Shown: positions 45,701 to 56,000 of the stretch, in pieces
Numbering within the stretch: position 1 is the stretch's first letter
Layout of the letters: each line of letters begins with the position of its first letter
NCBI RefSeq assembly: GCF_021462225.1
Contig: NC_061818.1
Location: 19,985,462-20,049,461 of the forward strand
Length of the DNA stretch: 64,000 bases
Direction of reading: 5' to 3'
From: Girardinichthys multiradiatus
Lineage: Eukaryota; Chordata; Actinopteri; Cyprinodontiformes; Goodeidae
The notes under the pieces: generated by a model
Databases searched by the model: none
Told to the model about the DNA's origin: nothing
What the model saw: only the letters and a program-made list of their open reading frames with translations
Program-made: the position numbers and the translations under genes

Positions 45701-47994
45701 TTTTTCTATCTAAGGAAACCCAGCAGATTGTATCGGGTCACTGACCTGCAGGATTCACTCCTCCTGGATGAGCACGTAGCAACAAAGCTAACGATTGCCT
45801 TTAGCGTTGCAGCAATCCCTCATATTGGGCTGCTGAGCATTGATGTAGTGACCTATTCACTACATCTGTTCACCTCCAGCTGAACCTGACAGAACCTGGC
45901 TCAGGGTGAGCGGACCTGAGTCGCCTGCCAACTTGGGGTTTGAGAGTTCTTCTCAGTATGACTCCTGCTGTAGTTGGTTGTAAAATATTTTTGACTAACT
46001 ACCCCAGGAACAATGAGCCATTTACATTTTTTAGGTTTTTGTGAAGAAAGGTCCGTAAAAATTTGGGAAATATACTTATTGATTTTACGATAATGCCACT
46101 TCTCTGGCTTTTGGTCTAAAATCTTCCCAGAACATTGTTGGCTTTATAACTGAGTGCTTCGATTAGCTTCAAATTGAAACTGAGAATCGAAAATAACATC
46201 AAAATATTTGTATTCCTCTCCTGGTTAGATTTCACTGTGATTAACATTTATTACTGACTTTCCCTCTGAATCGTATTTATACCCCAGTGTAACTGGGCGT
46301 AATGGATTATTAATTACAAGTTTCTAGAACATTGAAGTCATAGAAACTCTAAAGGTGCCAATGTTTTTGAGACTATTTTGTAAACATCAATTATTTCTGA
46401 ACATGGATTTTTCTTCCCCATTGATTGATTGTTTTTTTATTTGTTCAGTTTAAGATTATTCTACTTTATTAAAAGCTGAAGTTATTTAATGGCTTTTTGC
46501 ATGTTCTTACTAAGCGTATCACTACATGTGGTGGGTTGGTGGTGTGTAATGAAGTAGGAACTTGATTTAGGACAAGAGAATATTCATTTGTAATGTTTAA
46601 TGTTGGGTGTTTAGTTTCAACAGAGCCAAAGTTTGATGGAGACGACTGTTTACTGGGAGCTTCTTGAAGACGGCAGGCGGCGAGGAGTTGATCTGCTCTA
46701 TTCAAACATTGAGAACCTCTTACCTCTACCTCTGACGCAGCTATCTACCTCTGAGCTCTCTAAACCCAAGCGATGTCTTTCTATATCACAAGACCTTCGA
46801 TCTATGAGTTCAAAACGGCGGCTACCGTCTGCGTCTCTGCAGTCGGAAACGGTGCATCCTGGTGTCGGCTCGTTGCACGCTGCAGAGTCAGCTGAGTTCT
46901 CAGACAGTTGCAGCCCAGTCAAGGTGTCCAGCAGAATGAAGAAGAATAAAAAACGGCGCCATCTGCCCACCAGGAATGGGTTGCACTCTGATTTTGACTC
47001 AGAAGATGGGTTTCCATCTCTCTGCAAGATGCAGAAGGATCCTCAAACAGAAGAATTCAAAGAGAGAGTTGTTTCTGAGAGGGTGAACAGGAAGCCGCTG
47101 ACTACGGAGGAGCGAATGAAAAGTGTTCCAGTCTCACAGTGTCTTCAATCCATAGGTGACTTCTGGGACAACATGTCCCATGTGGATTCCTCCCTTCTTT
47201 TTTACCCTGATGGGCTTAACAGTTACAGAAGATCGTCGGTTAGCGCCGTCATCAAAGATGGGATGACTGATGAGTCAAGAATCGAGACCGGAAGAGGAAG
47301 CTGGTCCACAGGAAGCCGAGTCCTAGAGATCCAGGCTGCTGTGGAGGCGATGAGCTTTCACAAGTGTCGAGCTTCAGTGACCGATGCCTGGGATAAAATG
47401 CAGCGGCTGGATGGAGATCTGAGGAACGAGGCTACAGAGGAGCTCACTCTTCCTCTGGCTACTCATCGAGAAGATTACAGCTTCACTCAAGACGGACTCA
47501 GTCACCCACAGTGAGTCTCTACGCCATCTTGGCCTCTGAAACCCAGATAACATAATATTGTTACTGAAAAGCAGTGTTCTGTTTTCCAGGTTAGCCCAGC
47601 AGAGGAAGGAAGTGATGGAGAGGCTGTTTTTTAAAGTTTTTGGCACTCTTGGCAACAGACAGGCAGCTGCTCTGGATTACTTGCCTGCCATGCGCACCAT
47701 CTGCAGATCAGAGCAGCTGAAGGAGCGGGGAAAAGTGAAGAGAAGGTAGGTGTTCAAAAATAGCCACCACCGGTGGTTTTTGGTCTGAGTTGTTGACAGG
47801 ATGTGGAGTTCACACCTTGTAGAGAAGACTAGTCAATAAATATGTGTTTAAAGTTCAAATAATATGTTTATATGAAAATAACCTTTTGTATCTGTCTCAT
47901 GTCCCCTTCCTCCAGGTTCCTGCACTATCTTGATGCGATCCACATGGGTCTTGAGAAGAGTATGCTACAGTTTCTTGCTGAAGACTTCCCCTAA
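24719..47994 (+). CDS. atad5: ATAD5 (Elg1 homologue), PCNA-unloading AAA+ protein
   Basis: ATAD5 replaces RFC1 in an RFC-like complex that removes PCNA from DNA after replication, and recruits USP1-UAF1 for PCNA deubiquitination. Coding exons: 24719-24772, 26222-27975, 28069-28138, 28226-28378, 29038-29179, 29251-29511, 31201-31349, 31455-31605, 32596-32934, 33535-33631, 43275-43357, 43445-43581, 43665-43842, 43943-44101, 44228-44440, 44532-44596, 44688-44877, 44975-45102, 46624-47510, 47590-47745, 47916-47994. All phases match; 1814 residues, close to the human protein. Seen: N-terminal [10 protein letters not shown] and RITNYFSP, long acidic/basic region, [10 protein letters not shown], Walker A GPTGVGKT (about 1110-1117), NASSQRSGR, Walker B LILFEEVD (about 1277-1284), [15 protein letters not shown]-terminal AEDFP. 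Start: two adjacent ATGs, the first taken. Teleosts have atad5a and atad5b; atad5a is likely. Confidence 0.96.
24773..26221 (+). other. ATAD5 intron 1 with an old Tc1 remnant
   Basis: From about 25560 to 26060 there is a diverged transposon remnant. CACTCAATACTTGGTTGGGG and CAATGCGGCGTAGCATGGAG (25784-25848) match the antisense transposase end of the Tc1 family seen elsewhere in the window, but with many changes. The rest (24773-25560) is AT-rich with no feature. Confidence 0.55.
28379..29037 (+). other. ATAD5 intron 4
   Basis: Plain intron sequence; no exon, RNA or mobile element recognised. Confidence 0.5.
29545..31146 (+). mobile_element. Tc1-like element, copy 3, in ATAD5 intron 6
   Basis: 1602 bp with CAGGTCCTTCTCAAAATA at the left, its inverse at the right, and TA on both sides (29543-29544, 31147-31148). 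It lies 33 bp after the donor of exon 6 (AATG/GTGGGA at 29511/29512) and 55 bp before exon 7, so it makes up most of this intron and its removal would leave an intron of under 90 bp. Confidence 0.93.
29873..30869 (+). pseudogene. Tc1-like transposase of copy 3, frameshifted
   Basis: The frame is open from 29873 to about 30390, where an 8-bp deletion between two ATGCC repeats shifts it; the catalytic part continues in another frame to 30869. It uniquely keeps a 42-bp in-frame segment (30211-30252, starting VKPLLNQKQ) that the other copies lack and that fits the usual Tc1 transposase linker (KPLL...RL.WA). Dead, but the most ancestral copy in length. Confidence 0.9.
31606..32595 (+). other. ATAD5 intron 8
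   Basis: AT-rich intron with a short poly-G run at about 32010; no other feature seen. Confidence 0.5.
32935..33534 (+). other. ATAD5 intron 9
   Basis: No recognisable element; a TATA repeat near 33196-33205 only. Confidence 0.5.
33690..34462. mobile_element. Old DNA-transposon-like repeat, left part (outer layer of the intron 10 nest)
   Basis: Contains CCCACAGCATGATGGTGCTA and CCATGTTTCACAGTGGGG, a motif common in degraded fish Tc1-type repeats. It is cut at 34462 by Tc1 copy 4 and seems to continue at 43037-43240, where AATACCTTTGCAAGGCACTT is its end. A 25-base poly-G run lies at 34110-34134. Confidence 0.55.
34110..34134. repeat. Poly-G run (25 bases)
   Basis: Uninterrupted G tract after a T run. 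Its length is a likely assembly or sequencing weak point and it could form a G-quadruplex. Confidence 0.9.
34465..34797 (+). mobile_element. Tc1-like element, copy 4, left part (split by retrovirus)
   Basis: Left inverted repeat and leader of the same Tc1 family, TA at 34463-34464, up to ATGGG of the transposase start codon (34793-34797). The element continues at 41796. Confidence 0.95.
34798..35090 (-). repeat. 3' LTR of the endogenous retrovirus
   Basis: 293 bp. On the minus strand it contains TATATAAATAAAG (about 34919-34907), which combines a TATA-like and an AATAAA element. Same length and, by eye, same sequence as the other LTR. Confidence 0.93.
35091..35102 (-). promoter_or_regulatory. 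Retroviral polypurine tract
   Basis: Minus strand AAAAGGAGGGAC directly before the 3' LTR, the position required for plus-strand priming; it fixes the orientation of the provirus. Confidence 0.75.
35253..35430 (+). repeat. 29-bp minisatellite inside the retrovirus
   Basis: Six near-perfect copies of a 29-bp unit beginning ATACTTGAAATCATAAAAAT, at 35253, 35282, 35311, 35340, 35369 and 35398, with a partial seventh. It lies between the pol remnants and the 3' LTR. Confidence 0.93.
35951..36640 (-). pseudogene. Retroviral integrase fragments
   Basis: 36635-36450 carries the integrase core motif around [10 protein letters not shown]. 36145-35951 carries the C-terminal domain ([19 protein letters not shown]). 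The two are in separate frames and much of the core between them is lost. Confidence 0.8.
36946..37686 (-). pseudogene. Retroviral pol fragment: start of reverse transcriptase fused to RNase H
   Basis: 246 open codons. The first third has the N-terminal reverse-transcriptase region ([12 protein letters not shown]). The core with the YxDD polymerase motif is absent, and the frame continues into an RNase H domain with its three acidic residues visible (FVDGSS, AELYAV, YTDSQY). An internal in-frame deletion is the simplest explanation. No polymerase activity is possible from this frame. Confidence 0.85.
37838..40860. other. Retroviral interior without recognised genes
   Basis: Where gag and protease would be expected there is AT-rich sequence with only short frames on either strand. 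I recognise no capsid, nucleocapsid zinc knuckle or protease. A poly-T run lies at 39473-39490. Confidence 0.5.
40876..41231. repeat. Two-unit tandem repeat (186-bp period) in the retroviral leader
   Basis: TAGCGCTTA-TCTATTCCCTC-AGGGG ... CCTTACCGGCGACGCACTAC occurs at 40876-41045 and again at 41062-41231. Each unit has internal short inverted pairs (ATTCCCTC / GGGGAATAA; TTCCTTTCACGGTGGAA). It lies just inside the primer binding site, where packaging and leader RNA structures are usually found. Confidence 0.85.
41480..41497 (-). promoter_or_regulatory. Retroviral primer binding site
   Basis: On the plus strand TCCGGCTTCGAAGGACCA, a tRNA 3' end with CCA, five bases inside the LTR. It comes closest to tRNA-Tyr as I remember it, with one extra base; the tRNA identity is tentative, the site itself is convincing. 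Confidence 0.7.
41503..41795 (-). repeat. 5' LTR of the endogenous retrovirus
   Basis: 293 bp, ends CCAACA followed directly by ATGGGTAAG of the Tc1 transposase. It would supply the proviral promoter on the minus strand. Confidence 0.93.
41796..42757 (+). pseudogene. Tc1-like transposase of copy 4, frameshifted
   Basis: The frame runs from the start codon to about 42320, where one G of a GGGG run is missing (MVWG becomes MVWV). The rest, with the DDE residues D224 and E259, follows in another frame to 42757. Like copies 1 and 2 it lacks the 42-bp linker segment. Its own leader has been separated from the coding part by the retrovirus. Confidence 0.9.
41796..43034 (+). mobile_element. Tc1-like element, copy 4, right part
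   Basis: Resumes at ATGGGTAAGACTGCC after the retrovirus and ends in the right inverted repeat with TA at 43035-43036. Together with 34465-34797 it makes one ordinary element of about 1.57 kb. Confidence 0.95.
43037..43245. mobile_element. Old DNA-transposon-like repeat, right part
   Basis: Continuation of the repeat at 33690-34462, ending AATACCTTTGCAAGGCACTT. The same type of end is seen near 49700 and 52630, so it is a family that occurs several times in the window. Confidence 0.5.
45103..46623 (+). other. ATAD5 intron 18
   Basis: 45510-45620 looks like a LINE or SINE tail (GGCACTTTACAAAACAAATC). 45710-45990 is a more GC-rich block that looks like an interspersed repeat but that I cannot name. 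No exon seen. Confidence 0.35.
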
Positions 47995-48616
47995 TTGACT
48001 TTGATTTTGTCATGATTACACATGGGTCACAAATAAAAAGATCTAGGAGTCTCAATCTCTGGTTCTCAGAAGGTAGAAGTAACATGAGTTGCGGCATCTG
48101 ATGGACCTCAGCCTGAGATCGGTTGCTCTTGTGTGCACAAAAGGGACTGTCTGCACTTATTTTACCAACATTTAAATACATAAAATCCCTGAAACAAAGA
48201 GCACACAATTAAATAACCTCACATTTGACATCTTTTGGTGCTTTGAGACCTTTATATGAAATTCATCTGGAAAGTTGGGGATTTTGTACAGTAGTGTTTT
48301 GTAGCTTCATTTATTAATATTTTAAATTGTTTTTTAACTCTTTTTTTTTTTTAACAAATGGAACATGCAGCTCAGTTAAAAGGTGTGAGGTATTTTTTAT
48401 AATTGTAAGAAATAAACCTGTAAAATACAAACTGCTATATTTGTAAAGGCTGTGTGTAAATTATCACTAATGATCTTGGTTCTTGCTGTTTTTATTATAG
48501 ACAAGCAGCTTTTAACAGGAATCTTAGTCAGCTCTGGGTGTCACATTCATCGTTATTTTTTCCAGCCTTAAATATGTATAAACATTTTTATCTGTTTTTT
48601 TTGTTTGTTGTGAACA

Positions 48617-48622
48617 AATAAA
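48617..48622 (+). terminator. Likely poly(A) signal of ATAD5
   Basis: AATAAA followed at about 20-35 bases by the GT-rich GTGTTGGTGTCTTTG, 620 bp after the stop codon. Earlier AATAAA copies at 48032 and 48411 lack such a downstream element and may serve as weaker sites. Confidence 0.55.
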
Positions 48623-48659
48623 GGCTTTACCCAACTGAGAAAAGTGTTGGTGTCTTTGC

Positions 48660-49845
48660 CAGATAGAAACCGGTTATGCAGTCTTGCAACAGTGGTCACA
48701 CCCTTTTTGCCGTTTCCCATTTTGTCATGCAACAGAAAAACAAAGTGGTGACTAAATATCCTATGCGTAAATTTGTATTGAGGTCTCCGAATCAATACCG
48801 GTCCAGGGTTATGTCTCGGAACAGTCTTGTGCATCTAAAGAGTCACGATTCTGCCCATTTTTCTTTGGGAAGTATCTCAAACTTGTCAGATTGTATGAAG
48901 AATTTGTGAGCTTAAAGTTTATCTACAGAGTCTTAATTATATTTAGGTCTTTAACTGGATTAATCCAACACCTGACCATGCCTTGAACTAAATCAGTGGT
49001 TCTCAGTGCTAAATACCTTCTCACTGAATTAAGTTTTCCATGAATCAATATACCGTCAAGACATTTTAAAGCGGCAATACGACAAGGGTTGATCTTTTTC
49101 CATTCATTGATACGGTGGAAAAATACTCTTATCCAATAGTACCCCATGTTTCAAGTTCCAAGTTGGACAAACAGGAACCAAGAACCCCACCCTCTAAAAA
49201 AGGAATTTCATGAGCAAGACAGGCTTCTCAGGTACTAAAGATATCATGGCTGCCATGTGCCAACAACGGCGAAAGCTGTGACTAAACATTTTAGCTCTTG
49301 TATCACTTGTAGCTTGGTGTGTCGTTAAACCTTTTCAACACATAAATGTCCAACTTTTATTTATGAAAATATTGTTCCAGTGTTGTTTTCTGATCTAACC
49401 CTAAACGTCAGCAGCTTTTTTCCTGTGTGGTATGTTGACTTTCATGATGCAGTTTTCTTCGCCAATATTATCTGAGAAACCCTAAAGATCTTCACAGAAT
49501 CTTTGCACTAAAATTAAATTACACACTGGGGGACTTTTGAAGGCCATTTTATGTAGGGGTAAGTGGGCAGAAATAAAAAAATGCACACCGCACTTTTCAG
49601 ATTTTCTTTTGTAAAATGATTTAAGTGCTGCTTCATGTTGGTCTGTCACATAAAATCCCAGTAAAATACATTGAAGCTCGTGAATGTAATGTGAATACTT
49701 TTACAAGGCATTATAAGATGAACTGGGTCCAGTTTGAAACACAAGTCAATATTGTATAAGCATAAAGGTGTCATGTGTGTAGAGTTAGGATGAGTTACAA
49801 TGTTAGAGGCGGGTTGTAGGAAAAGGACAACCTCCAGCTACAAAA
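48660..49845. other. ATAD5-ADAP2 intergenic region
   Basis: About 49560-49720 is an old repeat (TGTTGGTCTGTCACATAAAA ... ATACTTTTACAAGGCA) of the family also found in ATAD5 intron 10. No gene is seen; in particular nothing resembling TEFM, which lies between ATAD5 and ADAP2 in human. Confidence 0.5.
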
Positions 49846-50062
49846 ACACCCAATTGTTTCCAGCAGGCAGAGCAGCGGGACGCGCTCCAGAGGAGGGAGG
49901 TGTTTCTGCGCGTCTGAACGTGTCGAAACATCCAACGACCAGTTTTTATATGGACGTTTTTTCAGCCGTAGCTCCTCACGTCTTAAGCTATGTGACCAAT
50001 ATGAATTATACGGATCGCGGGACTGAGCAGTGACTAAGAGAAGACCCAGACTAGGTGTCGAA
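49846..50062 (+). promoter_or_regulatory. ADAP2 promoter / 5' untranslated region
   Basis: CpG-containing, GC-richer stretch (CGGGACGCGCTCC, CGCGCGTCTGAACGTG) just upstream of the ADAP2 start codon. No TATA box; the transcription start was not determined. Confidence 0.4.
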
Positions 50063-53000
50063 ATGTCAAACGAGCGAAACAAAAAGATCTTACTGGAACT
50101 GGTGAAGCTGCCGGAGAACAGCCGCTGCGCGGACTGCGGCGCCCCTGGTGTGTAGCTATGGGTTTTCCGCTTTAATGACTGTTGTTGTATTTAAACTCGA
50201 TTTTACTGTATGTAATATACTTAATATTTTCAGAAAAGTCAAGTTTATTCCAACAGAGTTTTTTTCAAACCACTTTTGTTTTATAGGCTTAGCTCTATTA
50301 CTACCATGTGGAAATGAAACCACAGAATTTAAAGTCTAATGTCAGAACAAAACAAAAAAAACAACTTTTAAAACATTAGTGTGTTAAAACCGGTAATACA
50401 AAATAAAAAAAATCGAGTTAGATTTTGTCATAAAATACAAAACATGAATTTGACACAAATCTTTTCACTCTAAAAGAAAGGTAAATGAACAAGCCTGCAT
50501 AAAAAGTGGTGAGTTAGATGAGGGTAAAAGTGTCTTTCTGAGATGTTGTGGTAAACACTCCACTCTACCACATATGGACAGTGATGTCACAGGATAAAAC
50601 ACCTTTACTAGTAGTAGTCTGGTTATTGAGTACAGATGTGAGTTTGGTTTGATAAATTGGCCTGCTTCCTCAAATTCCTTATTCAGCAATTTACTCTGTG
50701 ACAGTTACAGTAACGGTAGGAGCTGCTGTTTTTCTGTTCAGCTCTAAAGGTCATATGCCATGTAATTTTTCACCACATAGCAAATATAGATAAACAATAC
50801 CATAAAGAATCAGCACATATCTATAATTCTGGACAAAAATTGTGTTTTAGAAAAACTTTGTCACATTTTCATCAGTTCCCCCACCATATATAAGCATGAG
50901 GTAAAGTGTACAAAAGACAGATTTCATTTGAGGGCCTACATTCAGTTTACTAGGTAGAGGTGTTTCTGTGACTACAGCGAATAAACGGTGGGGGGATTCT
51001 CTTTGTAAGTCGGATTTTCCAAGTCCCCAGTTGGAAATACAGTAAGAACTCTCCCAGAAGTCAGAATTTTGACTGTGGAGGTCAGAGGTCACCCAGCAAA
51101 CCTTTGTTCAGTATCCAGTATGGATGTTGTGCTTATAAAACAGCGAACGTGAAGGTGTAAACTTTATAAGCAATTCTGACGGTTTGCATCTCCTTAAATT
51201 GGCAGCACACATAGTGCTGTACACCATAAATCAGTTTTAAAAACATAAATTAGAAAATGCTTCTGGTTTCCTGACTAGTCTTGGAGGAGGCCCACGTTTA
51301 ATTTTGCACAACCAACCATGTAATAAGGCCATTCATTTCTGATCTGATCATTTTGGAATCAATGTTTTCCCAGCTGAAGTAGCTACACTCAGCTGGGAGT
51401 GTAAAACTGTTAGATTTGTCCTGTGTAAATTCAGATTCTCGTGGGAGGTCCTAACCTTTGGGTCCGTTTATACTTTGGGCCAGCCCTGATCTTGACATAA
51501 AACAAATCTTCTTGTACTCCTTTTAGAGCCGGACTGGGCTTCCTACAAGCTCGGTGTATGCCTGAACTGCTCCAGGATCCACCGCGGCCTTTCCAGTCGG
51601 GTAAAATCCATTCGGCTAGACTTTTGGGAGGATGAACTAGTTGAGGTAGGAGCTTCCTCTCACCATAGATCCACTTCTTTTTACAGTTATTCATAAAGAA
51701 AAACTAAGCGGTTTGATGTAACCCTAACCTGTTGGCTTTCTTGGGATTTTATAAAGTTAATGAAATCAACCGGGAATGTGAATGCCCGAGCTGTGTATGA
51801 GAAAGCCGTTCCACCGTACTACTACCGACCCCAGGAAAATGACTGCAGTTAGGTATTCAAACGGTACGATGAAGCTCTTTTGTGGTGTTACAATAGTGGG
51901 ATATTTGCTAGTTTATAATCGACAACAGACTGCTGACAGGATGCAACCACAGAAAATAGAGAGAAGTGCAACTGCTGGCTGTAGAAGTGAAATGTGCATG
52001 AAAGTCTGCTACTAGATCAAAGTTGAATAATGCAGGTTTCTGTGGTATTAATACAGAAAAGTTTGTGAGACTGTTTTAACATCTTGAACTGCAGCGCGCT
52101 GAGGGAACAGTGGATTCGAGCTAAATATCAGAGGAAGGAATTCACAGGAGAAACCAAGTATCCACCTCTGGCATATACAACAGGTGAGATATTGGACCCA
52201 TCAGGCACATATGTAAACATAAACCCTACTATTGTTAGCCTGTTCATGCAAAAGTTACCCTGACAGTGTGGTTCCTCATGAACATGCCCAACTTTATCGG
52301 AAAAACAAGTTTTACTCAAGATAACAGAGACAATGAGGTTTTATTTAGTCTCGCTTTTGAGGCCACTTGGCAAAACTTTAATTATGTCTCATCCCTGGGG
52401 ACGATCTGTGTGCAATAAGGTGTCTGGATCTTTCTTTTTCTTGGTTGAACAGGTTTCCATGAAGGAATTCTGTGGAAGAAAGGGAAAGAGAACATGCATT
52501 TTCTGAAGAGGAAGTTTGTGCTGTCAGAGAGGGAATTTACCCTGACCTACTACAACAAGGAAGATGTGAGTTTCTAGCTGATCAGATCCATGAAGAACAA
52601 AACAATAGATTTTTTTCTAACAAGCTGAATACAATGCCTCTCAAAGGTGTTCATACCTCTTGAACTAGTTTACATCTTCACTACTAGCTTCAATGTATTT
52701 TGGGGGGCATTTCATTTGATAGACAAATTATTGTGTAACTGTGACGTGGAAGGAGAATGATTTCTGAGTTTTACGAACAGAAATCTGAAGTATCTGCCCC
52801 TTTTACTCTGATACCCTGAATAGAGTACAAGCAGTCTCCTTCAAAAGACATATAATGTGTAAACAGAGTCCTCCTGTTTGTAATTTATTCACAGTATAAA
52901 TACATTTGTTCTGCGAAGGCCTAAGAGGTTTGTTAGAGTTAGTGATCAAACGGGATCATGAAGATCAAGGAAACCTGCAGATCATGAATAGATCATGATC

Positions 53001-56000
53001 TCGAATCAGGTCATGAATAAAAATGTGGAGATGTTTAAAGCTGGGTTAGCTAGTTAAACAATATCCCAAGCCTTGAAATTCTCACAGAGTACTGTTCTCG
53101 TAAGGCATAACTTCAAAGCTACCGAGGTATGGTCTTCCACCAAAACCGAATGGCTGGGTAAGACGAGCATTAATCAGACAAGAGGCCCATGGTGAGTCTG
53201 GGCGGAGCTGCTGAGATCCACAGCTCTGGTGGGAGAATCTGTTGATGGGACTACTTTTGGTCGTGCACTTTGCTAACCTGGGCTTTATAGAAGAATGGCA
53301 AGACGAAAGCCAAAAGATGTCTGCTCAGATGGAAAAAAAAACAAAACACTCAGCATTTTTGCTACATGCAAAAAGTCAGTCTCTACAACTGATAAAGACA
53401 TACTACAAAAGACTTGCAGGAGTAACTGCAACAAAATGTGGTTCTACAAAGTATTGACACAGATAGACTGAATACAAATCCATGCTGCTCTTTTCAGATT
53501 CTTGTTTGCACTGTATCTTAAGAAACATATTTTACTTTTCTCATCTCCTACATTGCTGAAGTATGTCAACACATTTGTGATTTAGGAGTCCAAAGGCCCT
53601 AAATCTGTAATCCCCATCAAGGACCTGAACGCCACTTTTCAGCCACAGAAGATTGGTCATCCTCATGGGCTGCAGATAACATACCAGGATGAAGATAAAA
53701 CCAGGAACATTTATGTGTATCACGAGAGCTCTGAGGTAAAGCTGCGTGATAATAAAACCAAGATCTTTTGTCTTTATTGTTATACATTGGCTTTGGAGTT
53801 TTACAGAAGCTCATGGCTCCTTTTTGTGCTGCAGGAAATAGTAGTCTGGTACAACGCCATTCGGGCAGCTCACTATGCATACCTGAAGACTGCATACCCA
53901 ACTGGAAGCGATGAAGAGGTAATGCTTGACTCGCCATAAATAACTCACATTCCTGTCTGGTAACTTATTTCTCTCAAATCTACAACTGGTCATTTTTTCC
54001 CATTCTTTGAAAGCAGTTTGTTCAACACATACAAGCTTTACTGATTAAAAATCAAAGCAAATCTCATATTTGATTCTGTTAAAAAACAATAAATAAAATG
54101 GTTTTGTTATTTTTTTGTGCCAGATGGTTCCAAAGATAATGAGAAATTATCTAAAAGAGGGATACATGGAAAAGACGGGGCCACTGGTGAGTCATAATGA
54201 GAGGCACATTGTTATGTGTTTTGGTTAATTGTTCATTTTTTGCATATCTTCTACTTTTAGCAGTGGAGCATTTCATTTCCAGTCATCTCTAAACTATTTT
54301 TGATGTTATTTGCCCTGAAATGTACATTTGAATGTTTCTGTTCCTCTTTCACACGCAGACACACACATGCTAACATATTTAATAACTACTAAATTGGTTT
54401 TTGTGGTTACCTTTTTATGATTGCTAACAAACATTCTCCTAAGTAGAGCATGTTTATGGTGTCTTGGAATTAAACATCATTTATTTTCCTACAGCTGAAA
54501 GAGTCTTTCAAAAAGCGCTCGTTTATTTTGGACTCTCAAAACAGGAAGCTGCTCTACTTCAAAGACCAACTGGTGAGGACTACACTTCTTCTAACCCTAA
54601 TACCAGCCTTTAAATACCTGCTATACTGTAAATATCTGGTGTCGACATCATGATTATTTCCAATGCTTTTTAAAATTCTTGTTGCTGAAACAGGATGCAG
54701 AGGAGTTGGGGGGAATTTTTATCGGCACAGAGAACAACGGCTACTCTGTGAAGGAGTGCGTCCCGAAGCACACACGGGGCAACAAGTGGACGTGCGGCGT
54801 CACGGTGGAGACGCCTGAACGCCAGTTTGTGTTCATGTGCGAGCAGGAGAGGGAACAGAAACAGTGGCTGAATGCCCTGAGAAAGGTGTTATCCAGACCC
54901 ATGTCACCACAAGATTATACTGGTGAGAAAAGGAGGTCAGAAATGTGTCCAGATTGTCTCAGGGTTAATGCTGCTGACTGGACCAGTAGAAGGGATGAAA
55001 CATTTGAACTTTTAGTATACATTAGAAAATGGTCACTTTCTCAGAAATATTCTATAATGTGTTTTCTTCCTCTGAGCAAAATTTGGGCACATTTTTGGAA
55101 ACCTGTACAATGCACCAACCAAACTCAATTTGACCCCTAATTAGTGCCAAGAGGATAACGTTATTCCTAATTTTACTCAATCATGGAAGAGGGTGTAGTA
55201 CTTTTTTGATACATTTATCTATTTCCAGTTCCATTTAGATATTTGTTCACACTCTTACACACTTAAGCTTTTGGGCTCTTAATGGTGTGTTTGAGGCTTG
55301 TGGATAATGATTACCCAACAAACAAGTTGCACAAGTTTGAATTTACTCTTGATTTTGTCTAATCCACACAGAGTCAGATTTATTCATACAGGATAGAATA
55401 TTTCGTTAACTGTCCTTTAGCAGGTTGAACCTTGACAACACGTTTTGGTAGCCACCAGTAAGCATCTAATGATCTAAGATATTCAGTAGAGTTCAGGTCA
55501 GGACCATTTCAGAGGCTTAACATTAGCCTGTTTTATTTATTCCTAAACCAATTTGATGTGTGTTTGGGCTCCATGGGAATCCCTAATTGTTATTACCCCA
55601 CCCTCTTTGTAGAGTGCATCAGTACCATTGGCAACAAATCAACCCCAGAGCATGATGCTGCTACCACCATGCTTGTCAGTTGGTACAGTGTTCTTAGATT
55701 TACAAGCCTCTTCTTGACTCCTTCAAACATTCTTCTTGTCAATCTGGTGTAATAGCTCAATCCTCATCTCGTCTGAGAATAAAACTTTCTTTTTTTAATC
55801 ATCTTGTTGATCATTAACTTGCTTTAATCTTGATAGTGACACTTCCTGCATCTTCCATGTTTTCATCAGATTGAACCTTGGTGGTTCCACATTTGTCCTT
55901 ACCAGTTTTTTTGTCTTATGCTGACATTTTGGGTCAGATGGTTAAAACCTGGATGTAGTTAGGTGTTTCAATCTCAACTCTAAGGTTATAGACTATGCCT

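Noticed and set aside
54679..55140. ADAP2 exon 10 read through into its intron (153 codons)
   Set aside because: A good donor (ACTG/GTGAGA at 54922/54923) ends the coding similarity; the remaining codons look intronic.
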